Origin: JAQUBU01 sp036677685
GTDB taxonomy: Bacteria > Bacillota > Syntrophomonadia > Syntrophomonadales > Syntrophomonadaceae
NCBI GenBank assembly: GCA_036677685.1
Contig: JAVBWA010000033.1
Coordinates: 1-64,000, forward strand
Direction: 5' to 3'
DNA length: 64,000 nucleotides
Position 1 is the first letter of the stretch, and the number at the start of each line of letters is the position of its first letter. Of this stretch, positions 18,409 to 27,827 are shown piece by piece. Position numbers and translations under genes: made by a program. The notes beneath the pieces were generated by a model. The model had not been told where the DNA came from. It searched no databases and worked only from the letters and a program-made list of their open reading frames with translations.

Positions 18409-18442
18409 AGCTTGGCAGGGGCAATAAAACCCCTGCCAAGCT
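18409..18442. terminator. Perfect hairpin between nrdD and nrdG
   Basis: A 13-bp perfect stem (AGCTTGGCAGGGG with CCCCTGCCAAGCT) closes an 8-base A-rich loop. No T-run follows, so it may be a 3'-end stabiliser or partial terminator that lets some transcription reach nrdG. Confidence 0.6.
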
Positions 18443-18502
18443 GTCCACTTGAGAAATTTCAGAGTTTCTCTTGAATAATTAAAAGGACGGCGGCAATTTA
18501 AA

Positions 18503-19264
18503 ATGAAGTATGCAGGTCTGATTAAACAAAGCCTGGTTGATTACCCGGGCCAAATAGCTGCGGTGGTATTTACCCAGGGCTGCAACCTGCGCTGCCCGTT
18601 TTGCCACAATCCCCAGTTGGTTTTTCCCTGGAGGGGCAGAACGAATAATGAGATCTTGGGTAAAGTTGAAGGATTAACAGAAACCCTGGATTTAGATGCT
18701 ATAGATATCGCGGACCTGATTGATTTATTAAAAGAAAGGAAAGGTTTTCTGGATGCTGTAGTAATAAGCGGCGGCGAACCAACCCTGAATCCCGGGCTAA
18801 TCGAGGATTTGCGCCGCATCAAGGAGCTGGGTTATCTTGTAAAACTGGACAGCAACGGCAGCAGCCCAACCATGCTGGAAAACCTTTTGGCCGAAAGTCT
18901 GTTGGATTATGTCGCCATGGACATCAAGGCACCTCTGAGCTATAAGCAATACCTGGCCGCAGTTGGGAAACTAAGTCCGCAGACGTTTTTGAAAATCAGG
19001 AATTCCGTTTGCCTGTTGAAAGAGGCCAATATCATGGTGGAATTCCGAACCACCATAGTGCCGCTGCTGCACCGCCCTGAAGATATAGTGGAAATTGCCC
19101 GTTATATAGAGGGTGCCGAACTCTATTCGCTGCAGCAGTTTAATCCGGCCATCACCCTGGTACCCGCTTACGAACAAGTTGCACCATATAGCAAAGAAGA
19201 AATGCAGGATATCGCTAATCTTTGCTCGGGATTCGTAAAACGGGTAAGGGTAATAAATGTCTAG
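18503..19264 (+). CDS. nrdG: Anaerobic ribonucleotide reductase activating protein
   Basis: The 253-residue radical SAM protein carries CNLRCPFCHNP (CxxxCxxC) close to the N-terminus, within MKYAGLIKQSLVDYPG, which is characteristic of the longer NrdG variant found with class III reductases in Firmicutes and archaea. It installs the glycyl radical on NrdD. A GGE-type motif (VISGGEPTLN) supports SAM binding. It lies 168 bases downstream of nrdD in the same direction; the intervening hairpin may set their ratio. Confidence 0.9.
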   Translation: MKYAGLIKQSLVDYPGQIAAVVFTQGCNLRCPFCHNPQLVFPWRGRTNNEILGKVEGLTETLDLDAIDIADLIDLLKERKGFLDAVVISGGEPTLNPGLIEDLRRIKELGYLVKLDSNGSSPTMLENLLAESLLDYVAMDIKAPLSYKQYLAAVGKLSPQTFLKIRNSVCLLKEANIMVEFRTTIVPLLHRPEDIVEIARYIEGAELYSLQQFNPAITLVPAYEQVAPYSKEEMQDIANLCSGFVKRVRVINV

Positions 19265-19377
19265 GGGGGAAAAGCTACCCTTACATTATCGCATTAGGAA
19301 GGTTATAATAAAGGGTGTTTTTATGTGAACTACTTGCAATAGACACACCATAACTTGAGATATTTTGAGGTGCAGTG

Positions 19378-20772
19378 ATGAAACTTTGGAGTGGAAGATT
19401 TACCCGCGAAAGCGACCGTTTAACCGAGGATTTTAATGCTTCGATAGCTTTTGACAGCCGGATGTATAAGCAGGACATAGCCGGTAGTATAGCCCATGCC
19501 TCCATGCTGGCCAAACAGGGAATTATTAATGACCACGAAAAGGATTTGATTATCAAGGGGCTGCAGGAAATCAAGGCTGAGCTGGAATCCGGGAAGCTGG
19601 AATTTACCGTGGAAGCCGAAGATGTACACATGAATATTGAAACCTTCCTCACCCAAAAAATCGGCGAGGTGGGCAAGAAGCTCCATACCGCCCGCAGCCG
19701 CAATGATCAGGTGGCTCTGGATGTGCGGCTGTACCTGCGCGATGAAATCGACGAAATACGGATGCTCTTGATTAACCTTCAGGAAACCCTGCTCAATCTG
19801 GCCGCCGGGCATCTGGAAACCATTATGCCGGGCTATACTCATCTGCAGAAAGCCCAACCTATAAATCTGGCCCATCATTTACTGGCTTATTTTGAAATGC
19901 TCCTGCGCGATTTGGAGCGGCTGGACGATTGCCGCAAGCGGCTTAATTACATGCCTCTGGGCTCAGGTGCCCTGGCCGGGACCGGATTTGACCTGGACCG
20001 CAATTTTGTACGCGAACAACTGGGCTTTGCCCACATTACCCGGAATAGCCTGGACGCAGTCAGCGACCGCGATTTTGCCATAGAATTCTGCAGCTTTTCC
20101 AGCATCTTGATGATGCACCTTTCCCGCTTTTCTGAGGAGCTTATACTATGGTCGACTGAAGAATTCTCTTTTGTGGAAATGGATGATGCCTTTTCTACGG
20201 GTTCCAGCATCATGCCCCAAAAGAAAAACCCCGACCTGGCTGAACTGGTAAGGGGTAAGACCGGCAGGGTATATGGCGACCTGCTGACCCTGCTGACCCT
20301 TATGAAATCACTGCCTTTGGCCTACAACAAGGATATGCAGGAAGACAAGGAAGCATTGTTTGATGCCCTGGACACCGTGAAAAAGTGTCTGGTCGTGTTC
20401 GCTCCGATGCTTCAAACCGCGCGGTTTAAAAAAGAAAAGATGGCGGCGGCGGCCCGCGGGGGGTTTACCAATGCCACCGACCTGGCCGATTATCTGGTTA
20501 ACAAAGGCCTGGCCTTCAGGGATGCACATGAAGTGGTAGGCCGCGCTGTGCTCTATTGCATTGAGAATAAAAAAATGCTTGAGGAATTGACTCTGGAAAA
20601 ATTCCAGGAGTTTTCACAACTGGTGGAAAACGATGTTTTTGTCTATCTGGATGTCCCCCAGTGTGTAGCGAGGCGCCGGGTACCCGGCGGGCCTGCTCCG
20701 GAAACCGTTGCAGAAGCCCTGCAAGAAGCCCGGGAAATATTGAGGAGGATGAAAGATGTATCATGTGAGTAA
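19378..20772 (+). CDS. argH: Argininosuccinate lyase
   Basis: The 464-residue enzyme cleaves argininosuccinate to arginine and fumarate, the last step of the pathway. Visible are KLWSGRF at the start, the TARSRNDQVALD block and the superfamily signature GSSIMPQKKNPD containing the catalytic serine loop. The ATG at 19378 is favoured by GAGGTG five bases upstream; the GTG three bases earlier is too close. It is displaced from the other arg genes by nrdD/nrdG. Its end overlaps the next small gene by 17 bases. Confidence 0.95.
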   Translation: MKLWSGRFTRESDRLTEDFNASIAFDSRMYKQDIAGSIAHASMLAKQGIINDHEKDLIIKGLQEIKAELESGKLEFTVEAEDVHMNIETFLTQKIGEVGKKLHTARSRNDQVALDVRLYLRDEIDEIRMLLINLQETLLNLAAGHLETIMPGYTHLQKAQPINLAHHLLAYFEMLLRDLERLDDCRKRLNYMPLGSGALAGTGFDLDRNFVREQLGFAHITRNSLDAVSDRDFAIEFCSFSSILMMHLSRFSEELILWSTEEFSFVEMDDAFSTGSSIMPQKKNPDLAELVRGKTGRVYGDLLTLLTLMKSLPLAYNKDMQEDKEALFDALDTVKKCLVVFAPMLQTARFKKEKMAAAARGGFTNATDLADYLVNKGLAFRDAHEVVGRAVLYCIENKKMLEELTLEKFQEFSQLVENDVFVYLDVPQCVARRRVPGGPAPETVAEALQEAREILRRMKDVSCE

Positions 20773-21040
20773 ATTTGATTCGGTTAATGGGATCCCCGAT
20801 GAAGACCAAATAGAAAATTGGGTAGTTGAATTCTTTCACAGCCTGTTAAATGTTTTTAATTCTTTTTTCTGCAAGCTAGAATTGGAAGAAGCCGTTTCCC
20901 GGATGAGCATGATTCCCTTTGAGAAACTGGTTAGGGAACAACTCGAAGGCGAAAATGATGAAGTTATAAACATAGCCGTAAACAAAATCAAGCAACTAAC
21001 GGAAGACGAACTCGATTTCATGCGCTCCTACGTCAACTAA
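20756..21040 (+). CDS. Small hypothetical protein translationally coupled to argH
   Basis: The 94-residue acidic protein starts inside the end of argH, with GAGGAGG at the proper distance before the ATG, so it is probably expressed with argH. It is helical in appearance (long runs of Glu, Leu, Ile) and has no signal peptide or metal motif. I do not recognise the family. Overlap with argH suggests co-expression but not necessarily a role in arginine synthesis. Confidence 0.6.
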   Translation: MYHVSKFDSVNGIPDEDQIENWVVEFFHSLLNVFNSFFCKLELEEAVSRMSMIPFEKLVREQLEGENDEVINIAVNKIKQLTEDELDFMRSYVN

Positions 21041-21162
21041 AAGATGGCTACGCTCAATCTGGATGAATATAGATTGATTATCTGGAAAACTCCATTTTAT
21101 GACAGCAATTTATACGATTTTATAAATATGATACAGATATGATATGGAGGTTTATCATATAC

Positions 21163-21327
21163 ATGGAAAAATGCAGTGTTTGCCTGAAGGAATTTCCCGA
21201 AGCAGCAATGAAAAAAATGATCCAGATAGTTGACCGCAAAGCGTACAATAAATCAATCTGCCCTTCCTGCCAGGCTATAGTCGCCAATAATCCTAATTAC
21301 TATTATCTGATCGAAGAGAAGAAATAA
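21163..21327 (+). CDS. Small zinc-ribbon-like protein
   Basis: A 54-residue product has two CxxC pairs (CSVC near residue 4 and CPSC near residue 40), the layout of a small zinc ribbon. GGAGG lies 12 bases before the ATG, a long spacing. Small ribbons of this type can bind nucleic acid or proteins. It is adjacent to tRNA-Thr, the integration site. Function unknown. Confidence 0.5.
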   Translation: MEKCSVCLKEFPEAAMKKMIQIVDRKAYNKSICPSCQAIVANNPNYYYLIEEKK

Positions 21328-21411
21328 ACAGCACTGCTGAGCCGGACAGCCAAACAGTGCCCCTTGACTGAGCATATTTATCCTGCTATTATCTATGTGG
21401 CAATACATCAA

Positions 21412-21486
21412 GCCGATGTGGCTCAGTGGCAGAGCAGCTGATTCGTAATCAGCAGGTCGGCGGTTCAAATCCGCCCATCGGCTCCA
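21412..21486 (+). tRNA. tRNA-Thr (anticodon CGT)
   Basis: A full cloverleaf is seen: acceptor GCCGATG/CATCGGC, anticodon stem GCTGA/TCAGC around the loop TTCGTAA, T-arm GGCGG-TTCAAAT-CCGCC and an encoded CCA. The anticodon CGT reads ACG threonine codons. Its last 47 bases are repeated exactly at 25584-25630, making it the attachment site of an integrated element. Confidence 0.95.
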
Positions 21487-21498
21487 TAAGAAAACAAA

Positions 21499-21525
21499 AA
21501 ACCGCGCGGTTTGCGCGGTTTTTAT
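21499..21525 (+). terminator. Terminator after tRNA-Thr
   Basis: AACCGCGC and GCGCGGTT form a GC-rich stem followed by TTTAT. A near-identical hairpin recurs at 29095-29118 behind a tRNA-like fragment. Confidence 0.8.
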
Positions 21526-21595
21526 ATTGCCTCGATATTTTCTGTTTTCAGGCTTTTGCTGCAACGCTGCTGCAATAGAAATATTTTTTATTTTT

Positions 21596-22290
21596 TTACC
21601 CTCTTTTTAGGATAGCATCTATCTTACCTGCAGCCCTATCTTGCTTGGTTTTTGTAAGGTGTCCGTATATATCTGCTGTAATTGAATAACTACTATGCCG
21701 AGTCAGTTTACCTACTGTTGCCAAATCCTCCCAGGCCTACAAAAGAAAGGTGCAGAAAGTATGTCTAAGATCGTGGATCCGGACCTCGGGTAAACCATGT
21801 TCTTTTAGAAGGGCCTTAAACCTGTGGTACAGATAATCGGTTCTTATAGGGCGCCCATATTCCAAGGCAAACACGAAGCCCTGATCCAGGTACCCTTCAC
21901 CTAACAAAAGCTTGCTCTGTGCCTGATCACGTTTAAGCTGTTTAAGAACCTTTAATACTTCACCCGGTAATCTGATCGTGGCCTTGCTGGACTTGGTTTT
22001 GGTATCTTCCTGCAGGTGTAACCTACCTTGAAGCTGCAGGAGGCTTCTGCGAATAGTAGCGGTACCAGACTGCAGGTCTATGTCCTCCCATTTAAGCCCT
22101 AATAGCTCCCTGCGTCTTAAACCGGTACCAAGATCAGTCAGGATAATAGGATATATCATATCTTCTTTGATAGCTTCCAAAAAGAAACGTGCTTGATCAG
22201 CTGTAAGGGGTTGAACCTCTATTCTTTACTGTCTGGGAGGTTCCGTTACGAGTGCAGGATTATACATAATCAAGTTTTCTTTCATAATCT
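21596..22290 (-). pseudogene. Broken tyrosine integrase next to its tRNA attachment site
   Basis: The minus strand encodes the catalytic half of a phage-type tyrosine recombinase: TGLRRREL with the first Arg, the beta-hairpin, HDLRHT with the HxxR box, and after that ITADIYGHL with the nucleophilic Tyr. Two in-frame stops break it. One is a TAG (21737-21739) between HDLRHTFCTFLL and the AWEDLATVGKL segment, the other a TAA (22226-22228) in the linker before VQPLTADQA. The N-terminal DNA-binding domain is largely missing. Position and sense next to the tRNA 3' end are as expected for the integrase of this element. It should be inactive unless stops are read through. Confidence 0.85.
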
Positions 22291-22327
22291 TTGGTGATTC
22301 TGGATTGTTAGATACTGACTTCAGGCC

Positions 22328-23100
22328 TCATGATCTACTTTGGCATCTAATTGCTCTGATTAAACTCTGTGGGTACAATTCTATTTTCTGCCCTGCAATT
22401 GCATCACGTTCGTGGAATGTAATTCCGGGATTTTACAAACTCAGTAATATATTGAATTGGAAGATAATTCTTTATTTCTCCATTTGATGGTGTAGAGAAA
22501 TCATCCATGATTAGAAACAACAAATCCCTTTCGAAGCCCTTCTCAAAGTGCCCAAATGATTCAAATGAAAAATCAGCTACTAATAATGGCTCATTTGTTT
22601 TTATTTCCGCTATGCTCACCATGCTTTTTAAATAAGGTCTTGCTTCAACAAGGGCTGTATATGGATCTTCTGCAGTATATAAATATTTAATAAGAAATGG
22701 ATTTACACGACCATCACCTACCATATCATTGTTAGGTGGCACGAAAGAGTCCTTTTCATTATATCCCCAAAATCCTGAGTTATTTCTTGTTTCGATTTCA
22801 TAATGTTGAAGTCGATGGTACAACCTTTCGGCTTGAGATATGCTTTCAGAATCAATCTACTTATCCATATAATAGAGAAATGATCGTTCTCCTAGGTAAA
22901 GCCTCGCTCTATATAATGTTGTATCCTTTTTGATAGTTCTAGTACTTTTTTTAGCAAACCCCTTAAGATGATCAAGCACTTCATGCTCAACAATAAACCT
23001 ATTTTTGTATAAAACCATATTTTTAAAATCTTCCCATAAATCATAAGTTGTTTGTTCGATGAATCCTCCTATATTAACAACAACTCTATGCTTTACCGAT
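22328..23100 (-). pseudogene. Decayed RES-domain protein (NAD+-degrading toxin family)
   Basis: The minus-strand frame contains DTTLYRAR, then GYNEKDSFVPPNNDMVGDGR, YTAEDPYTALVEARPYLKS and AEIKTNEPLLVADFS. Together these match RES-domain proteins, whose conserved Arg-Glu-Ser residues handle NAD+. A TAG at 22857-22859 splits the N-terminal part from the rest. A frameshift near 22425 is needed to reach the usual tail (GITFHERDAIAG...). Known RES toxins pair with a Xre-type antitoxin; none is seen nearby. The lesions suggest a toxin that was inactivated after arrival. Confidence 0.7.
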
Positions 23101-23476
23101 TCAGATTATATGTAAATAATTCCATAAATATTATAACAAATATAATAAGCTGGGATTATTTATCTAATATTATATGATATTTGTTGTACTTTATAAAATG
23201 TGTGCAATTAAAAGGAACGCGCAATCAAAAACGCTCCCTTTGCGCAACTGTATTTTTGGTAAAACCCCTGATTTCGGCATTGGAACAATGAAAAGTAACA
23301 TTAAGTGTAATCAAAAAAGTGTGCAGCGCAATCGCATTTTTTTGTTTGCGTAAGTTCATCTTAAACTCGATTTATGGCCGTTTTGATCGAAGTACCCTTA
23401 TGTATGTAACTATATCCATTAATCCCAAAGTACAACATTTTAGTACAACATAAAACTGGGAGCTTTACTTTATACA
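23101..23476. other. AT-rich gap without a gene
   Basis: About 375 bases of AT-rich DNA inside the tRNA-bounded element. No open frame with a ribosome-binding site and no structured RNA were recognised. Promoters for the flanking genes are expected here. Confidence 0.4.
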
Positions 23477-23692
23477 TTGAATAGTATTCAGAGCAATATA
23501 TACGCCCAATTCTGCGATGAATGTGGAGGCATTTTTTATCTTACCCCTCCATATGAAAGATCGGCGTATACTTGCAGCACGGAATGTGCTAAACAACATA
23601 GAATTAAGCGCATGGGCGGTGTTGAAGCCTTGAGGGAATATAACCGGAAGGCTCAGAGAAGATCAAGAAGAAATAACAGACAAAATAAATGA
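23477..23692 (+). CDS. Small zinc-finger protein with a basic tail
   Basis: A 71-residue product with CDECG near residue 14 and CSTEC near residue 33, followed by a strongly basic tail (RRSRRNNRQNK). This layout is common in short cargo proteins of phages and integrative elements and suggests nucleic-acid binding. The TTG start has only a distant GGGAG, so the true start is uncertain. It lies inside the 21.4-25.6 kb element. Confidence 0.5.
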   Translation: MNSIQSNIYAQFCDECGGIFYLTPPYERSAYTCSTECAKQHRIKRMGGVEALREYNRKAQRRSRRNNRQNK

Positions 23693-23914
23693 AATTAAAC
23701 TATTGTGTAATCTACAACAAGTAAGATTTTAGTTTATCTAAGTGTTGCTCCTTAAAATGCTTTTTGCTTTATTCGAATTAGTGATTCGACAAAAAAAGCT
23801 TAAAATGGGCATTCTTATACAATAATCTGTCGTAATTTGGTCGAAGGATTGTCATTGTAATTCTCGAATTAAAAATAATCATCCTAATTATGTACTTTAT
23901 GGGAGGTATCAACC

Positions 23915-25462
23915 TTGATTAAAACTATAAAAGTAGCCTTTTTGTCGTTAATCATTTTATTATCTTGTTCTTGGGCGGTAGAAGCATCACCAAAAGTTAT
24001 GGTTAACTACAAAACTATAAAATTTGATGTAGATCCCATTATTGAAAACGGAACAACTCTCGTACCTATGAGAGTTATATTTGAGACTATGGGGGCTAAA
24101 GTAACCTGGGATGAGAGCATAGCTACGGCTACTGCACAAAAAGATGATACAAGAGTAATCTTGCCGGTTGGTTCTTTAAACCCGACTATTAATGATGCTC
24201 CGTACCAACTAGCAGTACCAGCAAAAATAATAAATAATCGTACTCTGGCTCCGCTTCGTTTTGTTGGGGAGGCTTTTGGGGCAGAGGTTATTTGGGATAA
24301 TAAAAATCAATCTATTGAAATAACTCTATTAAAAAATGATGGTATTCCTGAAGTAGTAAAAAAACCAGAAGCATGGGAGAAGATAATCGGGACGAATGGT
24401 AAGTACAATGCATCCAGTGTCCAACAGACAAGAGACGGAAGCTACATAATAACTGGAAGTAAAAATGGGGATATATATTTGGTTAAATTAAACCTTACAG
24501 GAGATATCCAATGGGAAAAGACATATGGAGGAGACCAGGCAGATTATGGGGCATGTGTCCAGGAAACATTGGATGGTGGTTATATAATTACTGGAAATAC
24601 TAAATCTTTTGGAGCTAAATACGGGGATGTGTTTCTAATTAAAACAGACCTATATGGAAATAAAGAGTGGGAAAAAACCTTTGGTAGATCTGGTGAAGAC
24701 TTTGGAAGTTATGTTCAACAAACTGCCGATGGGGGGTACATGATAGTCGGTACTATTGAACCTGGAGGAGCTGGCACAGTGATACGAGAACTATGGATCA
24801 TTAAAACCGATAATGATGGTAATTATGAATGGGATAAATCATTTGGTTATAATGGATTGTTTAGAGGTTGGAGTGGATTACAAACAAAAGATGGGGGCTA
24901 TATACTATCTGGCGATACATCTGATGACAAAAAGTGGGATATATATGCCGTAAAGCTTGATAGCAAGGGTAACAAGGAGTGGGATAATTTCTATAGTGGA
25001 CCAGGCAAGGATTCTATAAGAGAAATTAAGCAAACAAAAGACGGTGGATATATACTCGTTGGACATACTTCAAATATCACGTCTGAAGTAGGATTTGACA
25101 TATGTCTAATCAAGACAAATGATGCAGGAAAGCTTGAATGGGAAAACTCATATGGATATGGCGCCAACGATTTTATCGTTGGTCAGTCTGTCGCGCAATT
25201 ATCAGACGGAAGTTATATTGCTGTAGGTTACAGCGATAGTTACAAAGAAAACCTACCTAATAAAGCAGTGATATTCAAAGTCAATACTAAAGGCGAATTA
25301 CAATGGAACAAAGAATTTTCGGACGAGTTAGACAATGAATTTCGTTGTGTTCAATTAACATTTGATGGTGGATTAATAATTGTTGGGAACAAAAAGCCTT
25401 ATAGAAATTATGAAAATAGTTCAATTTATATTGTAAAAACAGGTGTTAATGGAAAAATATAG
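23915..25462 (+). CDS. Secreted stalk-domain protein with a beta-propeller-like repeat region
   Basis: The 515-residue protein has a signal peptide (to about residue 24). A copper-amine-oxidase-N or 'stalk' domain follows (about 28-138, with NGTTLVPMRVIFETMGAKV and NRTLAPLRFVGEAFGAEV). Then come six or seven repeats of about 50-60 residues of the form DGGYIITGxT...DVFLIKTDxxGNKEWEKxFGG. Such repeats are found in extracellular propeller-like proteins of Firmicutes and archaea. The stalk domain is a cell-surface module; no enzyme site is seen. TTG start with GGGAGG eight bases upstream. It is the largest intact cargo gene of the element. Confidence 0.8.
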   Translation: MIKTIKVAFLSLIILLSCSWAVEASPKVMVNYKTIKFDVDPIIENGTTLVPMRVIFETMGAKVTWDESIATATAQKDDTRVILPVGSLNPTINDAPYQLAVPAKIINNRTLAPLRFVGEAFGAEVIWDNKNQSIEITLLKNDGIPEVVKKPEAWEKIIGTNGKYNASSVQQTRDGSYIITGSKNGDIYLVKLNLTGDIQWEKTYGGDQADYGACVQETLDGGYIITGNTKSFGAKYGDVFLIKTDLYGNKEWEKTFGRSGEDFGSYVQQTADGGYMIVGTIEPGGAGTVIRELWIIKTDNDGNYEWDKSFGYNGLFRGWSGLQTKDGGYILSGDTSDDKKWDIYAVKLDSKGNKEWDNFYSGPGKDSIREIKQTKDGGYILVGHTSNITSEVGFDICLIKTNDAGKLEWENSYGYGANDFIVGQSVAQLSDGSYIAVGYSDSYKENLPNKAVIFKVNTKGELQWNKEFSDELDNEFRCVQLTFDGGLIIVGNKKPYRNYENSSIYIVKTGVNGKI

Positions 25463-25583
25463 GTTCCGTAAAGGATAGTATATTGCTGCAACGTGGATAA
25501 TAATTAGAAAAAGATAGATATAGACAATGCCTAAATAACAGTATTCTTGATAAGCTATAAAAGCCAATAATCCATAAAAACTG

Positions 25584-25630
25584 GATTCGTAATCAGCAGG
25601 TCGGCGGTTCAAATCCGCCCATCGGCTCCA
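25584..25630 (+). repeat. attR-like direct repeat of the tRNA-Thr 3' end
   Basis: Forty-seven bases identical to 21440-21486 (anticodon arm to CCA end of tRNA-Thr). The left flank is unrelated to a tRNA 5' half, so this is not a second tRNA gene. Together with the intact tRNA it defines a 4.2-kb unit containing the broken integrase. Confidence 0.92.
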
Positions 25631-25643
25631 CTTAAAATACCTT

Positions 25644-25666
25644 AACCGCAAGCGATTGCGGTTTTT
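25644..25666 (+). terminator. Terminator after the attR repeat
   Basis: AACCGCAA pairs with TTGCGGTT and is followed by a T-run. It is probably the original tRNA-Thr terminator, displaced when the element integrated. Confidence 0.7.
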
Positions 25667-25789
25667 ATTAATTTTTCTAAAAATAGAGCCTCGGGTTAGT
25701 TTTGGTGCCTAAACATATAATCAAACCTTTCAGCGGCGGCCCTTTGCTGCCCTGGTATGGCATGGCCGTAGATGTCGGCAGTGGTCAAA

Positions 25790-26701
25790 TCACTTCACGC
25801 CAGCACGCGCCAAATGCACATGCTCACTTGCCGAATAATCTTCATTATTTTCGGTGAAGTATCTTTGCTGTATCTCTTGGGGGCCTAAATTATCCAGTAG
25901 GCATAGTCCAAAGCGACCTAATTCCATGCCGAGTGTCGATGGCTCAAATCCCGTGATTATAGTTTCTCCAATACTCTTTGTTCTCTCCATTATATATTTC
26001 AGGCGATACGAGGCTTTTTCCGGATTAAAAGCTGATTTATCATAGTAATCGAATACAATTTCGTTGCCGCTGCTGGATAAATTAACAATATTCTTAAATG
26101 TCGTCCAAATCGCCTCAAGCGGTAGATACTGGGTTACACCCATCCAACTGAAAAAGCTCAATTGTCTCGGATCATACTCCGATTTGGCAAGGGCTGAAGC
26201 CAGGTCTTCCTGGGTAAAATCAACCGCAATATAGTGAAGGTTTTCCGGTTTTTTAAGGTTTATTCGGGCTAATAAACGTCGTTTTACTTCCTGGGTTTCT
26301 GGGAGGTCTAGCTCGAATACCTGCAGGCGGCCAGCCAGATCCAAGCGACGAAAAGCAAAGGTATCTAGTCCTGCCCCCAGAATTACATATTGGCTTATTC
26401 CTTTCCCAATGGCTTCTTCAAGCCGGTCTTCCACAAATCGAGCTCTAGCTAGCATGGGACCGGCCATGGTACGCATAGCTATATGAAAGGATGCTTCAGC
26501 ATCTATACATTCTTTCGCGAGCTCTGGGGCCATTTGTACAGCGGATTCGCTCAAATGCCGCTTTAGTCCTTCCCGCACTTCCTCCGGCAGCAATTCATAT
26601 GCGAGTGTATCATTAAATATCTTAGGATTATCATGTACTGCGTGGAATCCACGCAGGAATGCCGCCACAAAAGCGGAGCCGCTAGGATTTCTACTTGCCA
26701 T
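25790..26701 (-). CDS. SAM-dependent methyltransferase of the LCMT/TIGR00027 type
   Basis: The 303-residue protein contains the SAM-binding core of the leucine-carboxyl-methyltransferase-like family: QYVILGAGLDTFAFR, then VFELDLPETQEVKRR, and later LSFFSWMGVTQYLP. Bacterial members are widespread and often linked to secondary metabolism, but their substrates are mostly unknown. The start at 26701 is set by GGGAGGG six bases upstream; a longer frame to 26788 has no ribosome-binding site. It lies just beyond the attR repeat. Confidence 0.85.
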   Translation of the reverse strand: MASRNPSGSAFVAAFLRGFHAVHDNPKIFNDTLAYELLPEEVREGLKRHLSESAVQMAPELAKECIDAEASFHIAMRTMAGPMLARARFVEDRLEEAIGKGISQYVILGAGLDTFAFRRLDLAGRLQVFELDLPETQEVKRRLLARINLKKPENLHYIAVDFTQEDLASALAKSEYDPRQLSFFSWMGVTQYLPLEAIWTTFKNIVNLSSSGNEIVFDYYDKSAFNPEKASYRLKYIMERTKSIGETIITGFEPSTLGMELGRFGLCLLDNLGPQEIQQRYFTENNEDYSASEHVHLARAGVK

Positions 26702-26784
26702 TAATATCCCTCCCTTAGCTGAAAATCTTTCAGCTGCCTTTAACAGGTTTACAGGTATCATCCTGCAAGACTTGAATAGTCTCC

Positions 26785-26964
26785 TCACACCATCTGATAG
26801 TTGCTTCCGTTATGGTTTTCCCACAGTTGATAAGCACCAGCGAGGTTGTTTCTCTTGACCTTCTTTAGAGCTTTTATCTCCGCCATCTTATTCTTGCGTT
26901 CATTTCCTCGCAGCACTATGTGATAAACACCGCTATCAGCAAGTTCTCTTGCTTGCCTTGTTAC
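26785..26964 (-). pseudogene. Stub of a REP-associated (Y1/RAYT) transposase
   Basis: The minus strand reads VTRQARELADSGVYHIVLRG, the well-known N-terminus of REP-associated tyrosine transposases, behind a good AGGAGG. The start codon has become GTA and, after about 20 residues, the frame diverges (KNKMAEIKALKK...) and stops at 26785. The HUH and Tyr motifs are absent, so it is dead. Just upstream, AAAAGAACCGTCCCC (about 27019-27033) is a typical companion REP sequence. Confidence 0.7.
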
Positions 26965-27148
26965 TTTCCCGTACCTCCTGACACATTCAGTTTACATTTT
27001 ATGGCTATTACCGGCAAGGCAAAAGAACCGTCCCCTAGTATATTAGAATTTATTATATTATTAAAAACATGTAACTAAATGGCGCATATACCAAAGAATG
27101 TAATAAAATGTTAATATATTAGCAGGATTAGATTAGGGGGAGGACTAA

Positions 27149-27643
27149 ATGGAATTAGGGTTAACCCAAGAACCTGAAATAGAAAATGGCGATATTAAGT
27201 TAACTTTGGAAAGGGCAAAATTTTCAGACCGTTTTTTTGCCAGCTTTGTAGATGGTGTAATTATAAATACTCCAATCCAACTTCTTGGTAGAACATTAGT
27301 AGTACTTTTAGCACCAATCTATATCATTCTATATAGTTTTTTAGTGCCACCGATAGTATATTTATGGTATTTTTCCTATTATGCTTATAAGAACAACGGT
27401 CAGACATTAGGAAAGAAATGGAACAAGATAAGAATCGTGAGGTTAGATGGGAATAACCTTTCATTGGGTCATTTTGTAGTTAGAGAGCTTGTTAAGAGCG
27501 GTGGGGTCATTATTGCTTATGTGCTTTTGGGAAAAATAGGGGCTTTATGCTGGTTAGTAACCTATTTATTAGCTTTAACAAAAAATAAAAGGGCTTTGCA
27601 TGACATCATAGTTGGAACTCAGGTAATAAAAGCCGAAAAATAA
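27149..27643 (+). CDS. RDD-family membrane protein
   Basis: The 164-residue protein has the RDD pattern: an N-terminal RFFASFVDG with the conserved Arg and Asp-Gly just before the first membrane segment, two to three further hydrophobic stretches, NNGQTLGKKWNKIRIV and a C-terminal KRALHDIIVGTQVI. RDD proteins are small membrane proteins; some are Na+(Li+)/H+ antiporters, most are uncharacterised. GGGGGAGG precedes the ATG. It is a single gene in the accessory region. Confidence 0.85.
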   Translation: MELGLTQEPEIENGDIKLTLERAKFSDRFFASFVDGVIINTPIQLLGRTLVVLLAPIYIILYSFLVPPIVYLWYFSYYAYKNNGQTLGKKWNKIRIVRLDGNNLSLGHFVVRELVKSGGVIIAYVLLGKIGALCWLVTYLLALTKNKRALHDIIVGTQVIKAEK

Positions 27644-27827
27644 GCTTATGATAACCCCTGTTTTTAGTCTTTTTGATATATATATTCAGGGGCGGGTAAA
27701 GGGATAATTTTTTTGACAGTTTGCCTTATAATGGTAGAAATAAAATATCATTCATTTAAGGTGTATAAAAAGATGATTTCCCGGCATCCTCTAGACAACG
27801 ACTGCCCTAATACCAGGCGAAATAGGA

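Noticed and set aside
21253..21564. Open frame containing SRWADLNRRPADYES on the minus strand
   Set aside because: It is the antisense translation of tRNA-Thr, a well-known false gene; the same holds for the similar frame over the attR repeat (25421-25651).
27713..27745. TTGACA and TATAAT side by side upstream of nothing
   Set aside because: The two boxes are only eight bases apart and no plus-strand gene follows within 700 bases.
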